64,000 nucleotides of DNA from Pseudomonas sp. 14P_8.1_Bac3 (GTDB taxonomy: Bacteria > Pseudomonadota > Gammaproteobacteria > Pseudomonadales > Pseudomonadaceae): the NCBI RefSeq assembly GCF_025466085.1, contig NZ_JANLOD010000007.1, positions 1 to 64,000 on the forward strand. Direction: 5' to 3'. A model generated the notes under the pieces. The model saw nothing but the letters and a program-made list of their open reading frames with translations. It was not told where the DNA came from and did not search any database. The translations under genes were made by a program, and so were the position numbers. Below, one piece after another: positions 1-8,770 of the stretch. Each line of letters opens with the position of its first letter. The stretch's first letter is position 1.

Positions 1-33
1 CATTTAAAATTGCATTTTCACTGACCCACCGCA

Positions 34-58
34 TTCGCGAGCAAGCCCGCTCCCACAG
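34..58. repeat. Single REP palindrome
   Basis: An imperfect palindrome of the Pseudomonas REP type (core TCGCGAGCAAGCCCGCTCCC) lies just ahead of the first gene. It is a single unit, without a mirrored partner inside the window; a partner could lie to the left of the edge. Confidence 0.75.
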
Positions 59-89
59 GGAGATTTGTATTTGTGAAGAGAGCATTGAA

Positions 90-947
90 ATGACCCAGAC
101 CGTCCTTATCACCGGCGCCTCCACCGGCTTCGGCCGCTCCGCCGCGCAAATGTTCGCCGCCCAGGGCTGGAACGTGATTGCGACCATGCGCACACTTTCC
201 GCCGGCGCCGACCTGGCCGCACTTGAAAACCTGCTGGTGGTCCGTCTCGACGTCCAGGACCCGGTCAGCATCGACAGCGCCATCGCCGCCGGCATCGAGC
301 GCTTCGGCCAGATCGACGTGCTGGTCAACAACGCCGGGTTCGGCCTGTTCGGCGTGTTCGAAGGCACCTCGCCGGAGAAAATCCGTGAGCAGTTCGACGT
401 TAACGTGTTCGGCGTGATGGATGTGACCCGGGCGATCCTGCCGCACTTTCGTGCACGCCAGGCCGGGGTGATCGTCAACGTCAGCTCCGGTGCCGGGGTG
501 TTTGGCCTGCCGATGATTTCCGCATATAGCGCCAGCAAATTCGCCCTCGAAGGCTTTTCGGAGTCGCTGTCCTATGAGCTGGCGGCGCTTGGGATCGTAG
601 TGAAAATCGTCGAGCCGGGCGGGGTGGTCAGCACCGGGTTCGGCGCGCGCTCCGCGGCAGAGGCCGCCGGGCTGACGACTCCAGTGGATTACGGCCAGTT
701 TGTCGACGCCGCATTGAAGGTGTTCGAAGGTTTGCGCGGCGAACGCCTGGCCACCTCGCAAGAGGTGGCGCAGGTCATCTTTGACGCGGCCAGCGACGGG
801 ACTGACCGCCTGCGCTATGTCGCCACTCAAGATATCGAACCCTTGGTGAAGGCTCGACGTGAAACCTCGGAAGCCGACTACATGGCCCTGATGCGCAGCA
901 AATTCGCCACCCGCCCCATCAAGAAAGCCTCCGTAGGAGAACGGTAA
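90..947 (+). CDS. SDR family NAD(P)-dependent oxidoreductase
   Basis: A 285-residue classical short-chain dehydrogenase/reductase. The Rossmann dinucleotide motif TGASTGFG is at residues 8-15, an NNAG motif follows near 80, and the catalytic Y146-x3-K150 sits in YSASK. No clear acidic residue follows strand 2, and R34 near that position would fit NADP rather than NAD; this is a weak inference. A purine-rich GAGAG about 8 nt before the ATG fits a ribosome site. The gene stands alone between a REP and polB. The family is too broad to name a substrate; the length and TGASTGFG motif resemble the group often annotated as oxidoreductases acting on aldehydes or ketones. Confidence 0.9.
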   Translation: MTQTVLITGASTGFGRSAAQMFAAQGWNVIATMRTLSAGADLAALENLLVVRLDVQDPVSIDSAIAAGIERFGQIDVLVNNAGFGLFGVFEGTSPEKIREQFDVNVFGVMDVTRAILPHFRARQAGVIVNVSSGAGVFGLPMISAYSASKFALEGFSESLSYELAALGIVVKIVEPGGVVSTGFGARSAAEAAGLTTPVDYGQFVDAALKVFEGLRGERLATSQEVAQVIFDAASDGTDRLRYVATQDIEPLVKARRETSEADYMALMRSKFATRPIKKASVGER

Positions 948-1036
948 ACGCCGGGGATTTTTTCGGGTGTGATGGAGCCGCGCTATCACCCGCGATGACG
1001 CGTAGAATTGCCGCCTGATCCGGATGTGAGGTTGCA

Positions 1037-3400
1037 GTGGTGGATTTACAGCGGGGCTTCGTCCTGACCCGGCATTGGCGCGATACCCCGAGCGGTACGG
1101 AAGTCGAGTTCTGGCTGGCGACCGACGCCGGTCCCCGGCATATCCGCCTGCCGCATCAACCGTCGGTGGCGTTCATCCCGGCCGAGCAGCGCGAGCAGGC
1201 CGAGCACGTACTGCGCGGCGAAAAAAACGTCGAGCTCAGACCCCTGGCGTTGCAGGACTTCGAACATCGCCCGGTGCTCGGTCTGTATTGCCAGCAGCAC
1301 GGTCAGCTGATGCGCCTGGAAACTGCGCTGCGCAAGGTCGGCGTCGACATGTTCGAAGGCGATGTGCGGCCGCCGGAACGCTACATGATGGAACGTTTCA
1401 TCACCGCGCCGGTGGTCTTCGGTGGCACACCGGATGCCGACGGCCTGCTGCTCGACGCGCAGATGAAAGCCGATCCTGACTATCGGCCGGCACTCCGGCT
1501 GGTGTCCCTGGACATCGAAACCACCGCCCAGGGCGATCTGTACTCCATCGCTCTGGAAGGCTGTGGCGAGCGTCAGGTGTACATGCTCGGCCCGCCCAAT
1601 GGCGACGACAGCGCGGTGGATTTCCAGCTCGAATATTGCGACTCCCGCACCCTGTTGCTGAAAAAGCTCAACGACTGGTTCGCCCGTCACGACCCCGACG
1701 CGATCATCGGCTGGAACGTCGTGCAGTTCGATCTGCGGGTACTGCACGAACACGCGCGCCGGCTCGCGGTGCCGCTGAAGCTGGGGCGTGGTGGCGAAGA
1801 AATGCAGTGGCGCGAACACGGCAGCCGCCACCATTACTTCGCTGCGGCCGCTGGGCGCTTGATCATCGACGGTATCGAATCCCTGCGTTCGGCGACCTGG
1901 AGCTTCCCGTCGTTCAGCCTGGAAAACGTCGCGCAAACCTTGCTCGGCGAGGGTAAGGCGATCAGCACGCCGTACCAGCGCATGGACGAAATCAACCGCA
2001 TGTTCGCCGAGGACAAACCGGCCCTGGCCACCTACAACCTCAAGGACTGCGAGCTGGTCACGCGGATTTTCGCCAAGACCGAATTGCTCAAGTTCTTGCT
2101 GGAACGGGCCAGCGTCACAGGGTTACCGGCGGATCGCAGCGGCGGTTCGGTGGCGGCGTTCACCCACCTGTACATGCCGTTGATGCACCGCCAGGGTTTC
2201 GTCGCGCCGAACCTCGGCACCAAACCGGCCCAGGCCAGCCCCGGGGGCTTTGTCATGGACTCGCAACCGGGCCTGTACGAATCGGTGCTGGTGCTCGACT
2301 ACAAAAGTCTCTATCCATCGATCATCCGCACTTTCCTGATCGACCCGGTCGGGCTGATCGAAGGTTTGCAGCACCCAGACGACAGCGAGTCGGTGCCAGG
2401 CTTTCGCGGTGCGCGTTTTTCCCGAACCCGGCATTGCCTGCCGGCCATCGTTGCGCGGGTCGCCGAGGGCCGTGAAACCGCCAAGCGTGAACACAACGCG
2501 CCGTTGTCCCAGGCCCTGAAGATCATCATGAACGCTTTCTACGGCGTGCTCGGTTCGAGCGGCTGCCGCTTCTTCGATACGCGCCTGGCCTCGTCGATCA
2601 CCCTGCGCGGCCACGAGATCATGTTGCGCACCCGCCAATTGATCGAAGCCCAAGGGCATACGGTGATCTACGGCGACACCGACTCGACATTCGTCTGGCT
2701 GCGGCGCGCGCACGGTCAGCAGGAGGCGGCGCAGATCGGCCATGCGCTGGTGGATCACGTCAACCAGTGGTGGCGCGAGCACGTGCAACAGGAATACGGC
2801 CTGGAAAGCGCCCTGGAGTTGCAGTTCGAGACTCATTACAAACGCTTTCTGATGCCGACCATCCGCGGTGCCGAGGAGGGCAGCAAGAAGCGCTACGCCG
2901 GGCTGGTGACGCGGGCCGATGGCAGCGACGAGATGGTTTACAAAGGGCTGGAAACCGTGCGCACCGACTGGTCGCTGCTGGCCCGGCAGTTCCAGCAGGA
3001 GCTGTACACACGAATCTTCCAGCGCCAGCCTTATCAGGATTACGTGCGCGAATACGTGCGCAAGACCCTGTCCGGTGAGTTCGACGATCGCCTGATCTAC
3101 CGCAAGCGCCTGCGCCGTACCCTGGATGACTATGAACGCAACGTGCCGCCCCATGTTCGCGCCGCACGGACTGCCGATGAGTACAACGTTCAGCAAGGCC
3201 GGCCGCGGCAGTACCAGAACGGCGGCTGGATCAGCTACGTGATCACCGTCGCCGGGCCCGAGCCGCTGGAGATCCGCAGTGCGCCGATCGATTACGACCA
3301 TTACGTCACCCGGCAGTTGCAACCGGTGGCTGACGCGATCCTGCCGTTCGTCGACGACGACTTCTCAACCCTGATTGGGGGGCAGTTGGGCCTGTTTTGA
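1037..3400 (+). CDS. polB: DNA polymerase II (family B)
   Basis: A 787-residue family B DNA polymerase, the usual length of bacterial Pol II, which acts in damage-related replication restart and translesion synthesis. The 3'-5' exonuclease domain shows DIETT near residue 159 (Exo I) and YNLKDCE near 335 (Exo III). Polymerase motif A (DYKSLYPSI) is near 421, motif B (KIIMNAFYG) near 494 and motif C (YGDTDS) near 544, so all catalytic aspartates are present. The start is GTG, chosen because GAGG lies 5 nt upstream and the length fits. I find no convincing LexA box in the 89 bases upstream, although E. coli polB is SOS-controlled. Its last 36 bases overlap the convergent DUF1810 gene. Confidence 0.97.
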   Translation: MVDLQRGFVLTRHWRDTPSGTEVEFWLATDAGPRHIRLPHQPSVAFIPAEQREQAEHVLRGEKNVELRPLALQDFEHRPVLGLYCQQHGQLMRLETALRKVGVDMFEGDVRPPERYMMERFITAPVVFGGTPDADGLLLDAQMKADPDYRPALRLVSLDIETTAQGDLYSIALEGCGERQVYMLGPPNGDDSAVDFQLEYCDSRTLLLKKLNDWFARHDPDAIIGWNVVQFDLRVLHEHARRLAVPLKLGRGGEEMQWREHGSRHHYFAAAAGRLIIDGIESLRSATWSFPSFSLENVAQTLLGEGKAISTPYQRMDEINRMFAEDKPALATYNLKDCELVTRIFAKTELLKFLLERASVTGLPADRSGGSVAAFTHLYMPLMHRQGFVAPNLGTKPAQASPGGFVMDSQPGLYESVLVLDYKSLYPSIIRTFLIDPVGLIEGLQHPDDSESVPGFRGARFSRTRHCLPAIVARVAEGRETAKREHNAPLSQALKIIMNAFYGVLGSSGCRFFDTRLASSITLRGHEIMLRTRQLIEAQGHTVIYGDTDSTFVWLRRAHGQQEAAQIGHALVDHVNQWWREHVQQEYGLESALELQFETHYKRFLMPTIRGAEEGSKKRYAGLVTRADGSDEMVYKGLETVRTDWSLLARQFQQELYTRIFQRQPYQDYVREYVRKTLSGEFDDRLIYRKRLRRTLDDYERNVPPHVRAARTADEYNVQQGRPRQYQNGGWISYVITVAGPEPLEIRSAPIDYDHYVTRQLQPVADAILPFVDDDFSTLIGGQLGLF

Positions 3401-3835
3401 GTCCAGCAGCGATAACGTCCAGCCGTCCGGGATGCCGTGGAAGTAACGCTCCAGCGCTTGATGAAACAGGCTCTCCGGCGGGGCGAACTGGGCGAACAGA
3501 GTCATCGACGAGTGGAATTTCAGGTCGTCCGGATGGCCGAAAATCTCGGCGATGGAATGTTGCTGGATGTTCAGCACCAGTTGGGTGCACGTGCGCAACC
3601 GTGGGCCCAGTAGCGTGTGTTGCAGATACGCAGCGGCTTCTGCGCTCGATTGAATGGCAAAGCGGCGCGACATTTCACTGCCGCCAAGCCCCGCGAATTG
3701 CGGAAAGACGAACCACATCCAGTGACTGCGCTTTCGGCCCGCGCCGAGTTCGTTTTGCACGCGCTCGAATACCGCGTCCTGCGCCAGCGTAAAACGCTGC
3801 AGATTGAACGCGTCGAGCTGATCGGTGCTTCTCAT
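3365..3835 (-). CDS. DUF1810 family protein
   Basis: A 156-residue soluble protein with the features of the DUF1810 family: an N-terminal stretch around DAFNLQRF, then [14 protein letters not shown] (residues 33-46) and the conserved GPRLRTCTQ and [15 protein letters not shown] segments. The biochemical role of this family is not established. It is convergent to polB and overlaps its 3' end by 36 bases, so both stop codons lie inside the neighbouring gene. The aldo/keto reductase gene lies 29 bases upstream on the same strand, so the two could share a transcript. Confidence 0.88.
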   Translation of the reverse strand: MRSTDQLDAFNLQRFTLAQDAVFERVQNELGAGRKRSHWMWFVFPQFAGLGGSEMSRRFAIQSSAEAAAYLQHTLLGPRLRTCTQLVLNIQQHSIAEIFGHPDDLKFHSSMTLFAQFAPPESLFHQALERYFHGIPDGWTLSLLDSKQAQLPPNQG

Positions 3836-3864
3836 GAGAAGCCCTCTGACAGAACCGCGATGGC

Positions 3865-4686
3865 TCAGACCATGGCCAGTCGCTGTTTGCGTTGTGGCGC
3901 GCGAAACGCTTGGTCCAGCGCCTCCAGATCTCCGGCCTCAAGTTGCAACTGCGCGGCTCGCGCATTCAGGTGCACGTGTTCAGGCCGGACCGCTTTGGGG
4001 ATCGCGATCACCCCATCCTGTCGCAGAATCCATGCCAGCGCTACCTGCGCCGGTGTTGCCGCGTGACGGGCGGCGACCTGTTGGAGCGTAGGGTGGGCCA
4101 GCAAGCGTCCACCCTGGCCGATGGGACAATACGCCATTAATGGCTGGCGATGCTGCTGGCACCACGGCAGTAGATCGAATTCTATGCCGCGCTCCTCCAG
4201 GTTGTAGAGCACTTGATTGGTTGCGCACGCCGGGGACGCCAGTTCCTGCAGGTCATCGACATCGAAATTCGACACGCCCCATCGGCCGATCTTGCCGTCT
4301 TCACGCAGCCGTTCGAAGGCTTCAACGGTTTCCTCGAGGGGATACTGGCCGCGCCAGTGCAGGAGGTATAAATCGATGTAATCGGTATTCAACCGGCGCA
4401 GGCTGCGTTCGCAGGCCTGGGGGATACCTTTGCGACCGGCGTTGTGCGGGTACACCTTGCTGACGAGAAAGACCTGGTCGCGCAGGCCGGCAATCGCTTC
4501 GCCCACCACGGCCTCGGCGCCTCCTTCGGCGTACATTTCCGCGGTGTCGATCAGGGTCAGGCCCAGTTCGATGCCCAGGCGCAGCGCGGCGACTTCTTCG
4601 CGGTGCCGCGCGCGATCCTCACCCATGCGCCAGGTGCCCTGGCCGATGACCAGAACGCTGGCGCCGGCCATTTCAAGAAACCGCAT
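3865..4686 (-). CDS. Aldo/keto reductase
   Basis: A 273-residue (beta/alpha)8 aldo/keto reductase that would reduce aldehydes or ketones with NADPH in the cytoplasm. The catalytic tetrad is complete: D47 and Y52 in IDTAEMY, K77 in VSKVYP and H110 in LLHWRG. The cofactor-binding end is seen in AIPKAVRPEH, although the usual S/R pattern is slightly changed. The start has an AGGAGGT just upstream (rightward, complement), which supports it. The DUF1810 gene follows after 29 bases. The substrate cannot be told from sequence. Confidence 0.93.
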   Translation of the reverse strand: MRFLEMAGASVLVIGQGTWRMGEDRARHREEVAALRLGIELGLTLIDTAEMYAEGGAEAVVGEAIAGLRDQVFLVSKVYPHNAGRKGIPQACERSLRRLNTDYIDLYLLHWRGQYPLEETVEAFERLREDGKIGRWGVSNFDVDDLQELASPACATNQVLYNLEERGIEFDLLPWCQQHRQPLMAYCPIGQGGRLLAHPTLQQVAARHAATPAQVALAWILRQDGVIAIPKAVRPEHVHLNARAAQLQLEAGDLEALDQAFRAPQRKQRLAMV

Positions 4687-4806
4687 GCAAACCTCCTGGG
4701 TTATTCAGTCACCAATCCGGTTGGCATTAGAATAGCTCAGGGGTTCCCTTCGCCTGCAAGCCGGGGCCTGCAGGAGATCGGGGTGATGCTCAAAACCGCA
4801 GCGCGG

Positions 4807-5949
4807 TTACTGGGCGGAGAATTTCAGGACGGTGCTCTGGGTATAGGTTTTGCCCGGATCCAGACGCGTGGACGGGAAGTTCGGCTGGTTAGGCGCGTCG
4901 GGGTAATGCTGGGTCTCCAGGGTGAACGCACCCCAATGCGCGTAGGTCTTGCCGGCCTTGCCCTTGACCGAGCCATCGAGGAAGTTGCTGGTATAGAACT
5001 GCACGCCCGGCTCGGTGGTGTAGAGCTGCAGGCGGCGGCCGGACTTCGGGTCGCTGACGTCGGCCGCCAGTTTTTTCACGTCACCCTGGGTGTCCAGTAC
5101 CCAGTTGAAGTCGAAACCGCCCTGTTTCGGTTCGGCAAATTTCAGCTGTGGATGATCGGCCTTGATGTGCGTGCCGATGGCGGTGGGTTTTGTAAAATCC
5201 ATCGGCGTGCCAGCCACCGGTGCCAGTTCGCCGGTCGGGATCAAGGTGCCATTGACCGGTGTGTAGTGGCTGGCGTGCAAGGTTGCGAGCTGTTGCAACA
5301 CGTCGCCATGGCCCGCGCCGGCCAGGTTGAAGTAGCTGTGGTTGGTCAGGTTCAACACTGTGGGCTTGTCGGTGGAGGCTTTGTAGTCGATGCGCAGTTC
5401 ATTGTTGTCGTTGAGGCTGTAGGTGACCTCGGTTTTCAGGTTGCCGGGAAAACCCATTTCGCCATCCGCCGACAAGTACGTCAGGGTCACGCCCACCGAA
5501 TCCTTGCCTTTGGCTGGCTCGGCTTTCCACACCTGTTTGTCGAAGCCTTGCGTGCCGCCGTGCAGCGAATTCGAGCCGTCATTTTGCGGCACTTGAAAGC
5601 GCTGGCCATCGAGTTCGAAAGCGCCGTTGGCCAGGCGATTGCCAAAGCGTCCGATGGTCGCGCCAAAGTAGGCCTTGCCGCTCTGATAACCCTGCACGTC
5701 ATCGAAGCCGAGCACCACGTCTTCGAGGTGGCCGTTTTTATCGGGCACTTCAAGCGATTGCAGCGTCGCGCCGTAGGTAATGACGGTGGCCTGCATACCG
5801 TGACTGTTGCGCAATGTGTATTTTTCGACGGGCGTGCCGTCGCTGGTTTTTCCGAAGGCGGTGTGTTCGCTGGACAGACCGGCAGCGTGGGCGGTAAGGG
5901 TGGCAATCATCAGGGACAGTCCGAGCAGGCAATAACGGGATTGAAGCAT
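4807..5949 (-). CDS. galM: Aldose 1-epimerase, exported
   Basis: A 380-residue mutarotase that interconverts alpha and beta anomers of aldoses. Family motifs are present: NSLHGG (about 128-133), NLTNHSYFNLAG (about 200-211) carrying the catalytic histidine, and the catalytic glutamate in TLETQHYPDAPN near the C-terminus. Residues 1-22 form a clear signal peptide with an AHA cleavage end, so the enzyme should be periplasmic, unlike the cytoplasmic E. coli GalM. An AAGGAAAG ribosome site precedes the ATG. No sugar transporter or kinase gene is next to it in this window. Confidence 0.94.
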   Translation of the reverse strand: MLQSRYCLLGLSLMIATLTAHAAGLSSEHTAFGKTSDGTPVEKYTLRNSHGMQATVITYGATLQSLEVPDKNGHLEDVVLGFDDVQGYQSGKAYFGATIGRFGNRLANGAFELDGQRFQVPQNDGSNSLHGGTQGFDKQVWKAEPAKGKDSVGVTLTYLSADGEMGFPGNLKTEVTYSLNDNNELRIDYKASTDKPTVLNLTNHSYFNLAGAGHGDVLQQLATLHASHYTPVNGTLIPTGELAPVAGTPMDFTKPTAIGTHIKADHPQLKFAEPKQGGFDFNWVLDTQGDVKKLAADVSDPKSGRRLQLYTTEPGVQFYTSNFLDGSVKGKAGKTYAHWGAFTLETQHYPDAPNQPNFPSTRLDPGKTYTQSTVLKFSAQ

Positions 5950-6186
5950 GGTTGACTTTCCTTTTTGTTGTTTTGTTTAAGTAGTCATACTAGTAATCGA
6001 TAATTAAATCGATCAGAGAGGATTTATAGCGGATATTGGTTATTTCGCGCTAATAAAGTATGACTAATCTGTGGGTTGCCCAGATTCATGGACTGCCGGC
6101 ACTGCACTTTTTCGCAATCCATGGCTCTATCCTTGGCCAGCCTGCGGCGATCCCCACCGCCGGCCCATGCCCAAGTCCAAGCACCC

Positions 6187-6936
6187 ATGGCTCGAGTTTT
6201 ACCTTTCACCGTTGTGCATCTGCGCCGCCATTGCCTGCTGCTCGCCGTCCTGTCGATGCTGTTCACGACCGGTTGCAGCCAGCAGCAAGGGCGGGACATC
6301 GTCAGCCAGTTTCGCGAAGGCAGGCCTCAGGAATTCCTCCAGACCAGCGTCGACCGCATGGCCACCCTGGCGATGCGCGATAACCTCGACAGCCTCTATT
6401 TGCTCATGAGCAAGCTCTACCTGCGCAACCCGCAGGAACTGAAAAAATCCGGCTTTCTTGACGCCCGCACCGCCGAAAAGCAAGTGCGCATGGCCATCGA
6501 ACAGCAACAGCCCCTGCCGACGCTCGGAGGCAAGAAGGACCTGGCGGCGCTGAGTTTCGCCATGAGCCCGGAGTTTCTAGGGGACCGGGTCGGCGCCTTC
6601 ATCTATGCCATCGGCAGCATGCTGGTCACCGCGCACGGCAATCGGCTGGAGTTCTACATGACCGATGCGATCAACCCAACCTTCGTCAACAATGCCGCGC
6701 GCAACATCGAGAAGGCCACCTGGATCCTCAGCCAGCGGCAGAACAAGAACGGTGAACCGTTGCTGTTCTCCAACGAGATTTCGGAGGAGGGCAGCAACCT
6801 GAGTTTCGCCACGGAGTTTGGCAAGATCGTCGCGCGACTGGATTTGCTGACGCAGATGCTGGACGAGCGCTATCGGCGGATTGGCCTGAATTACGCGCAG
6901 AGCCTGCTGTTCCTGAATTTTCTGCCCGTGCAGTAA
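6187..6936 (+). CDS. Putative lipoprotein of unknown function
   Basis: A 249-residue protein starting MARVLPF, followed by a hydrophobic segment and a lipobox-like FTTGCSQ (cysteine about residue 30), so it should be a lipoprotein anchored in the envelope. An ATG 37 codons upstream (6076) is in frame, but the extra stretch reads as non-coding and would bury the signal peptide, so the internal start is preferred. The mature part is rich in helices with Arg/Gln/Glu and has no motif I recognise. It faces away from galM across about 240 bases and is followed by the TauE/SafE gene after about 100 bases. Function unknown. Confidence 0.75.
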   Translation: MARVLPFTVVHLRRHCLLLAVLSMLFTTGCSQQQGRDIVSQFREGRPQEFLQTSVDRMATLAMRDNLDSLYLLMSKLYLRNPQELKKSGFLDARTAEKQVRMAIEQQQPLPTLGGKKDLAALSFAMSPEFLGDRVGAFIYAIGSMLVTAHGNRLEFYMTDAINPTFVNNAARNIEKATWILSQRQNKNGEPLLFSNEISEEGSNLSFATEFGKIVARLDLLTQMLDERYRRIGLNYAQSLLFLNFLPVQ

Positions 6937-7042
6937 TTTCGCTGTAGGAACGGACGTATTCAGGCATAACGATAGACCGTATCGATATAAGTGGTTATAA
7001 GAAAAATCGCTATGCTGCGGGCCAGTTTTTTCATGCGTTTTT

Positions 7043-7840
7043 GTGGGCGTGTTAATGGATTTCGCTAATTTCGGTTTGGTCGTGGCAGGTCTCGTGGTGG
7101 GCTTTATCGTCGGGATGACCGGCGTTGGCGGTGGTTCGTTGATGACGCCGATCCTGTTGTGGTTCGGGGTCAATCCAGCCACCGCGGTCGGGACCGACCT
7201 GCTGTATGCGGCGATTACCAAGTCCAGTGGTGTGCTGGTCCATCGCAAGAACAAGAACATCGACTGGGCCATCACCGGCTGGCTGACCCTCGGCAGTGTG
7301 CCGGCGGTGGCGCTGACGCTGTGGTTCCTCAGCAGCCTGCAAACCTCCCCCGACGCGATGAATGCCATCATCAAACAGGCACTGGGCTTCGTGCTGTTCG
7401 CCACGGCGTTCGCAATCTTCTTCAAGAAGCGCTTGCTCGACTTCGCCCACAAACGCGCCGGCGGCCAGTACAACCCGAGCGGCCAGCGCTTGAATCTGCT
7501 GACGGTGATCACCGGGCTGATCCTGGGCACGATGGTCGCCCTGACCTCCATCGGTGCCGGCGCCCTGGGCACGGTGGCGTTGTTCATTCTCTATCCGCTG
7601 CTGCCGACCCGTCGCCTGGTCGGCACGGAAATCGCCCACGCCGTGCCGCTGACGCTGGTCGCCGGCCTTGGCCACGCCAGCATGGGCAACATGGATTGGC
7701 ATGTGCTGGGCTTCCTGCTGATGGGTTCGCTGCCGGGGATTTACCTGGGCAGTCACCTCACGGGCCGCATCTCCGATGAAGTGCTGCGCCCTTGCCTGGC
7801 GACGATGCTGGTGCTGATCGGCTACAAACTGGCGTTCTGA
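7043..7840 (+). CDS. Sulfite exporter TauE/SafE family protein
   Basis: A 265-residue inner-membrane protein with the TauE/SafE fold. The N-terminal VGFIVGMTGVGGGSLMTP segment (about 17-34) with a glycine-rich loop is diagnostic, and a second half-repeat has TSIGAGALGTVAL. Around seven or eight hydrophobic segments are visible. The family exports sulfite, sulfoacetate or other small organosulfur anions. The GTG at 7043 is given; an ATG four codons later (7055) is an equally possible start, as neither has a strong ribosome site. No sulfur gene is adjacent, so the substrate is open. Confidence 0.92.
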   Translation: MGVLMDFANFGLVVAGLVVGFIVGMTGVGGGSLMTPILLWFGVNPATAVGTDLLYAAITKSSGVLVHRKNKNIDWAITGWLTLGSVPAVALTLWFLSSLQTSPDAMNAIIKQALGFVLFATAFAIFFKKRLLDFAHKRAGGQYNPSGQRLNLLTVITGLILGTMVALTSIGAGALGTVALFILYPLLPTRRLVGTEIAHAVPLTLVAGLGHASMGNMDWHVLGFLLMGSLPGIYLGSHLTGRISDEVLRPCLATMLVLIGYKLAF

Positions 7841-7902
7841 TCAGCGCGTTTATCTTTTCCATTCCGCAGCCCGGCGCATCATCAATGCCGGATGCAATGG
7901 CC

Positions 7903-7932
7903 TCTTCGCGGGCAAGCCTCGCTTCTGCAAGG
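7903..7932. repeat. Degenerate REP element
   Basis: A decayed REP-like sequence (CTTCGCGGGCAAGCCTCGCT) just upstream of the DUF4174 gene; another decayed copy in opposite orientation lies downstream at 8715-8742. Confidence 0.55.
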
Positions 7933-7964
7933 AGATGGACCAGCCTGTTGCGCAATGACCGCCC

Positions 7965-7982
7965 TGACCTAAGCTTGGGTCA
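7965..7982. promoter_or_regulatory. 18-bp palindrome, possible operator
   Basis: TGACCTAAGCTTGGGTCA is an 18-base palindrome with 8 of 9 base pairs matching around an AAGCTT centre. It lies about 85 bases before the DUF4174 gene start, where an operator could act. No matching regulator gene is adjacent, so regulatory use is only inferred. Confidence 0.35.
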
Positions 7983-8067
7983 AGGCGAAACACAATTGCG
8001 GTGCGTCACCCGGAACGAACGCCGCGATGCGCAATCATTAGAGCGTGGATATCAAAAGGAGATGCGC

Positions 8068-8628
8068 ATGCTCATCAGGTCACTGACCCTGACAACCCTG
8101 CTGGTTCTTGCCGGCCCCTTGTTCGCCGCCGATGGCGATTCACCGCTGGACATGGACAAGGGCAGGTCGAGGCCGTTGATTGTCATCGCGCCGAGCACGG
8201 TCGATCCAACGTGGGTCAGCCTGAAAAAATCCCTCGATGAGCCTGCCAATCGCAAAGAATTCACCGACCGCAACATGGTCCTGTATACCGTGCTCAACTT
8301 GATGGGCCAGCGCGACGGCAAGGACCTGGGACCACAAGACACCGCGGCACTGATCCGCTCGCTGAAATTGGGGGCGGGGGCCAAGACCAAGGTCATTCTG
8401 GTCGGCAAGGACGGCGAGAAAAAACTCGAGCAATCGGACACGGTGGACCTGAAGGCGATTTTCAGCACGATCGACCAGATGCCGATGGCTGAAAAAGAGG
8501 CCGCCGCCGCGGCGCCGCCAACACCGACGCCAGAGGCCGCACCGGCCAACGGCGCCAAAAGCGCCAAAGGCACAAAACCGGGCAAACCGGCGAAACCGGC
8601 CAAGCCACCTGAAATGCCTGATGACTGA
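8068..8628 (+). CDS. DUF4174 domain exported protein
   Basis: A 186-residue protein with a signal peptide (MLIRSLTLTTLLVLAGPLFA) and a DUF4174-like domain in residues about 25-125, including RPLIVIAPS and a thioredoxin-like KVILVGKDG strand. The tail (about 140-186) is low-complexity Ala/Pro/Lys with repeats of KPAKP, likely disordered. The ATG at 8068 is preferred over one two codons earlier because AAGGAG lies 6 nt before it. It is expected to be periplasmic. DUF4174 has no established biochemical function that I can name. Confidence 0.82.
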   Translation: MLIRSLTLTTLLVLAGPLFAADGDSPLDMDKGRSRPLIVIAPSTVDPTWVSLKKSLDEPANRKEFTDRNMVLYTVLNLMGQRDGKDLGPQDTAALIRSLKLGAGAKTKVILVGKDGEKKLEQSDTVDLKAIFSTIDQMPMAEKEAAAAAPPTPTPEAAPANGAKSAKGTKPGKPAKPAKPPEMPDD

Positions 8629-8714
8629 GCACGGTCCGTTGCAGGAGTGAGCTCGCTCATCCAGCGTCGATGGTGCCTGGGGTCGTGTCTGAGTCTTGCG
8701 GCCACTGAAAATCC

Positions 8715-8742
8715 TGTGCAAGCGCGGCTTGCCCGCGAAGAG
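8715..8742. repeat. Degenerate REP element
   Basis: A decayed REP copy (GCAAGCGCGGCTTGCCCGCG) between the DUF4174 gene and the 3' end of the D-aminoacylase gene. Confidence 0.55.
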
Positions 8743-8770
8743 GCCACCCCATCAGTTTGGATGGCGCCTG

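Noticed and set aside
4444..5955. A 503-codon plus-strand open frame opposite galM
   Set aside because: The minus-strand frame has a signal peptide and all aldose epimerase motifs; the plus frame has none and extends through the galM start.
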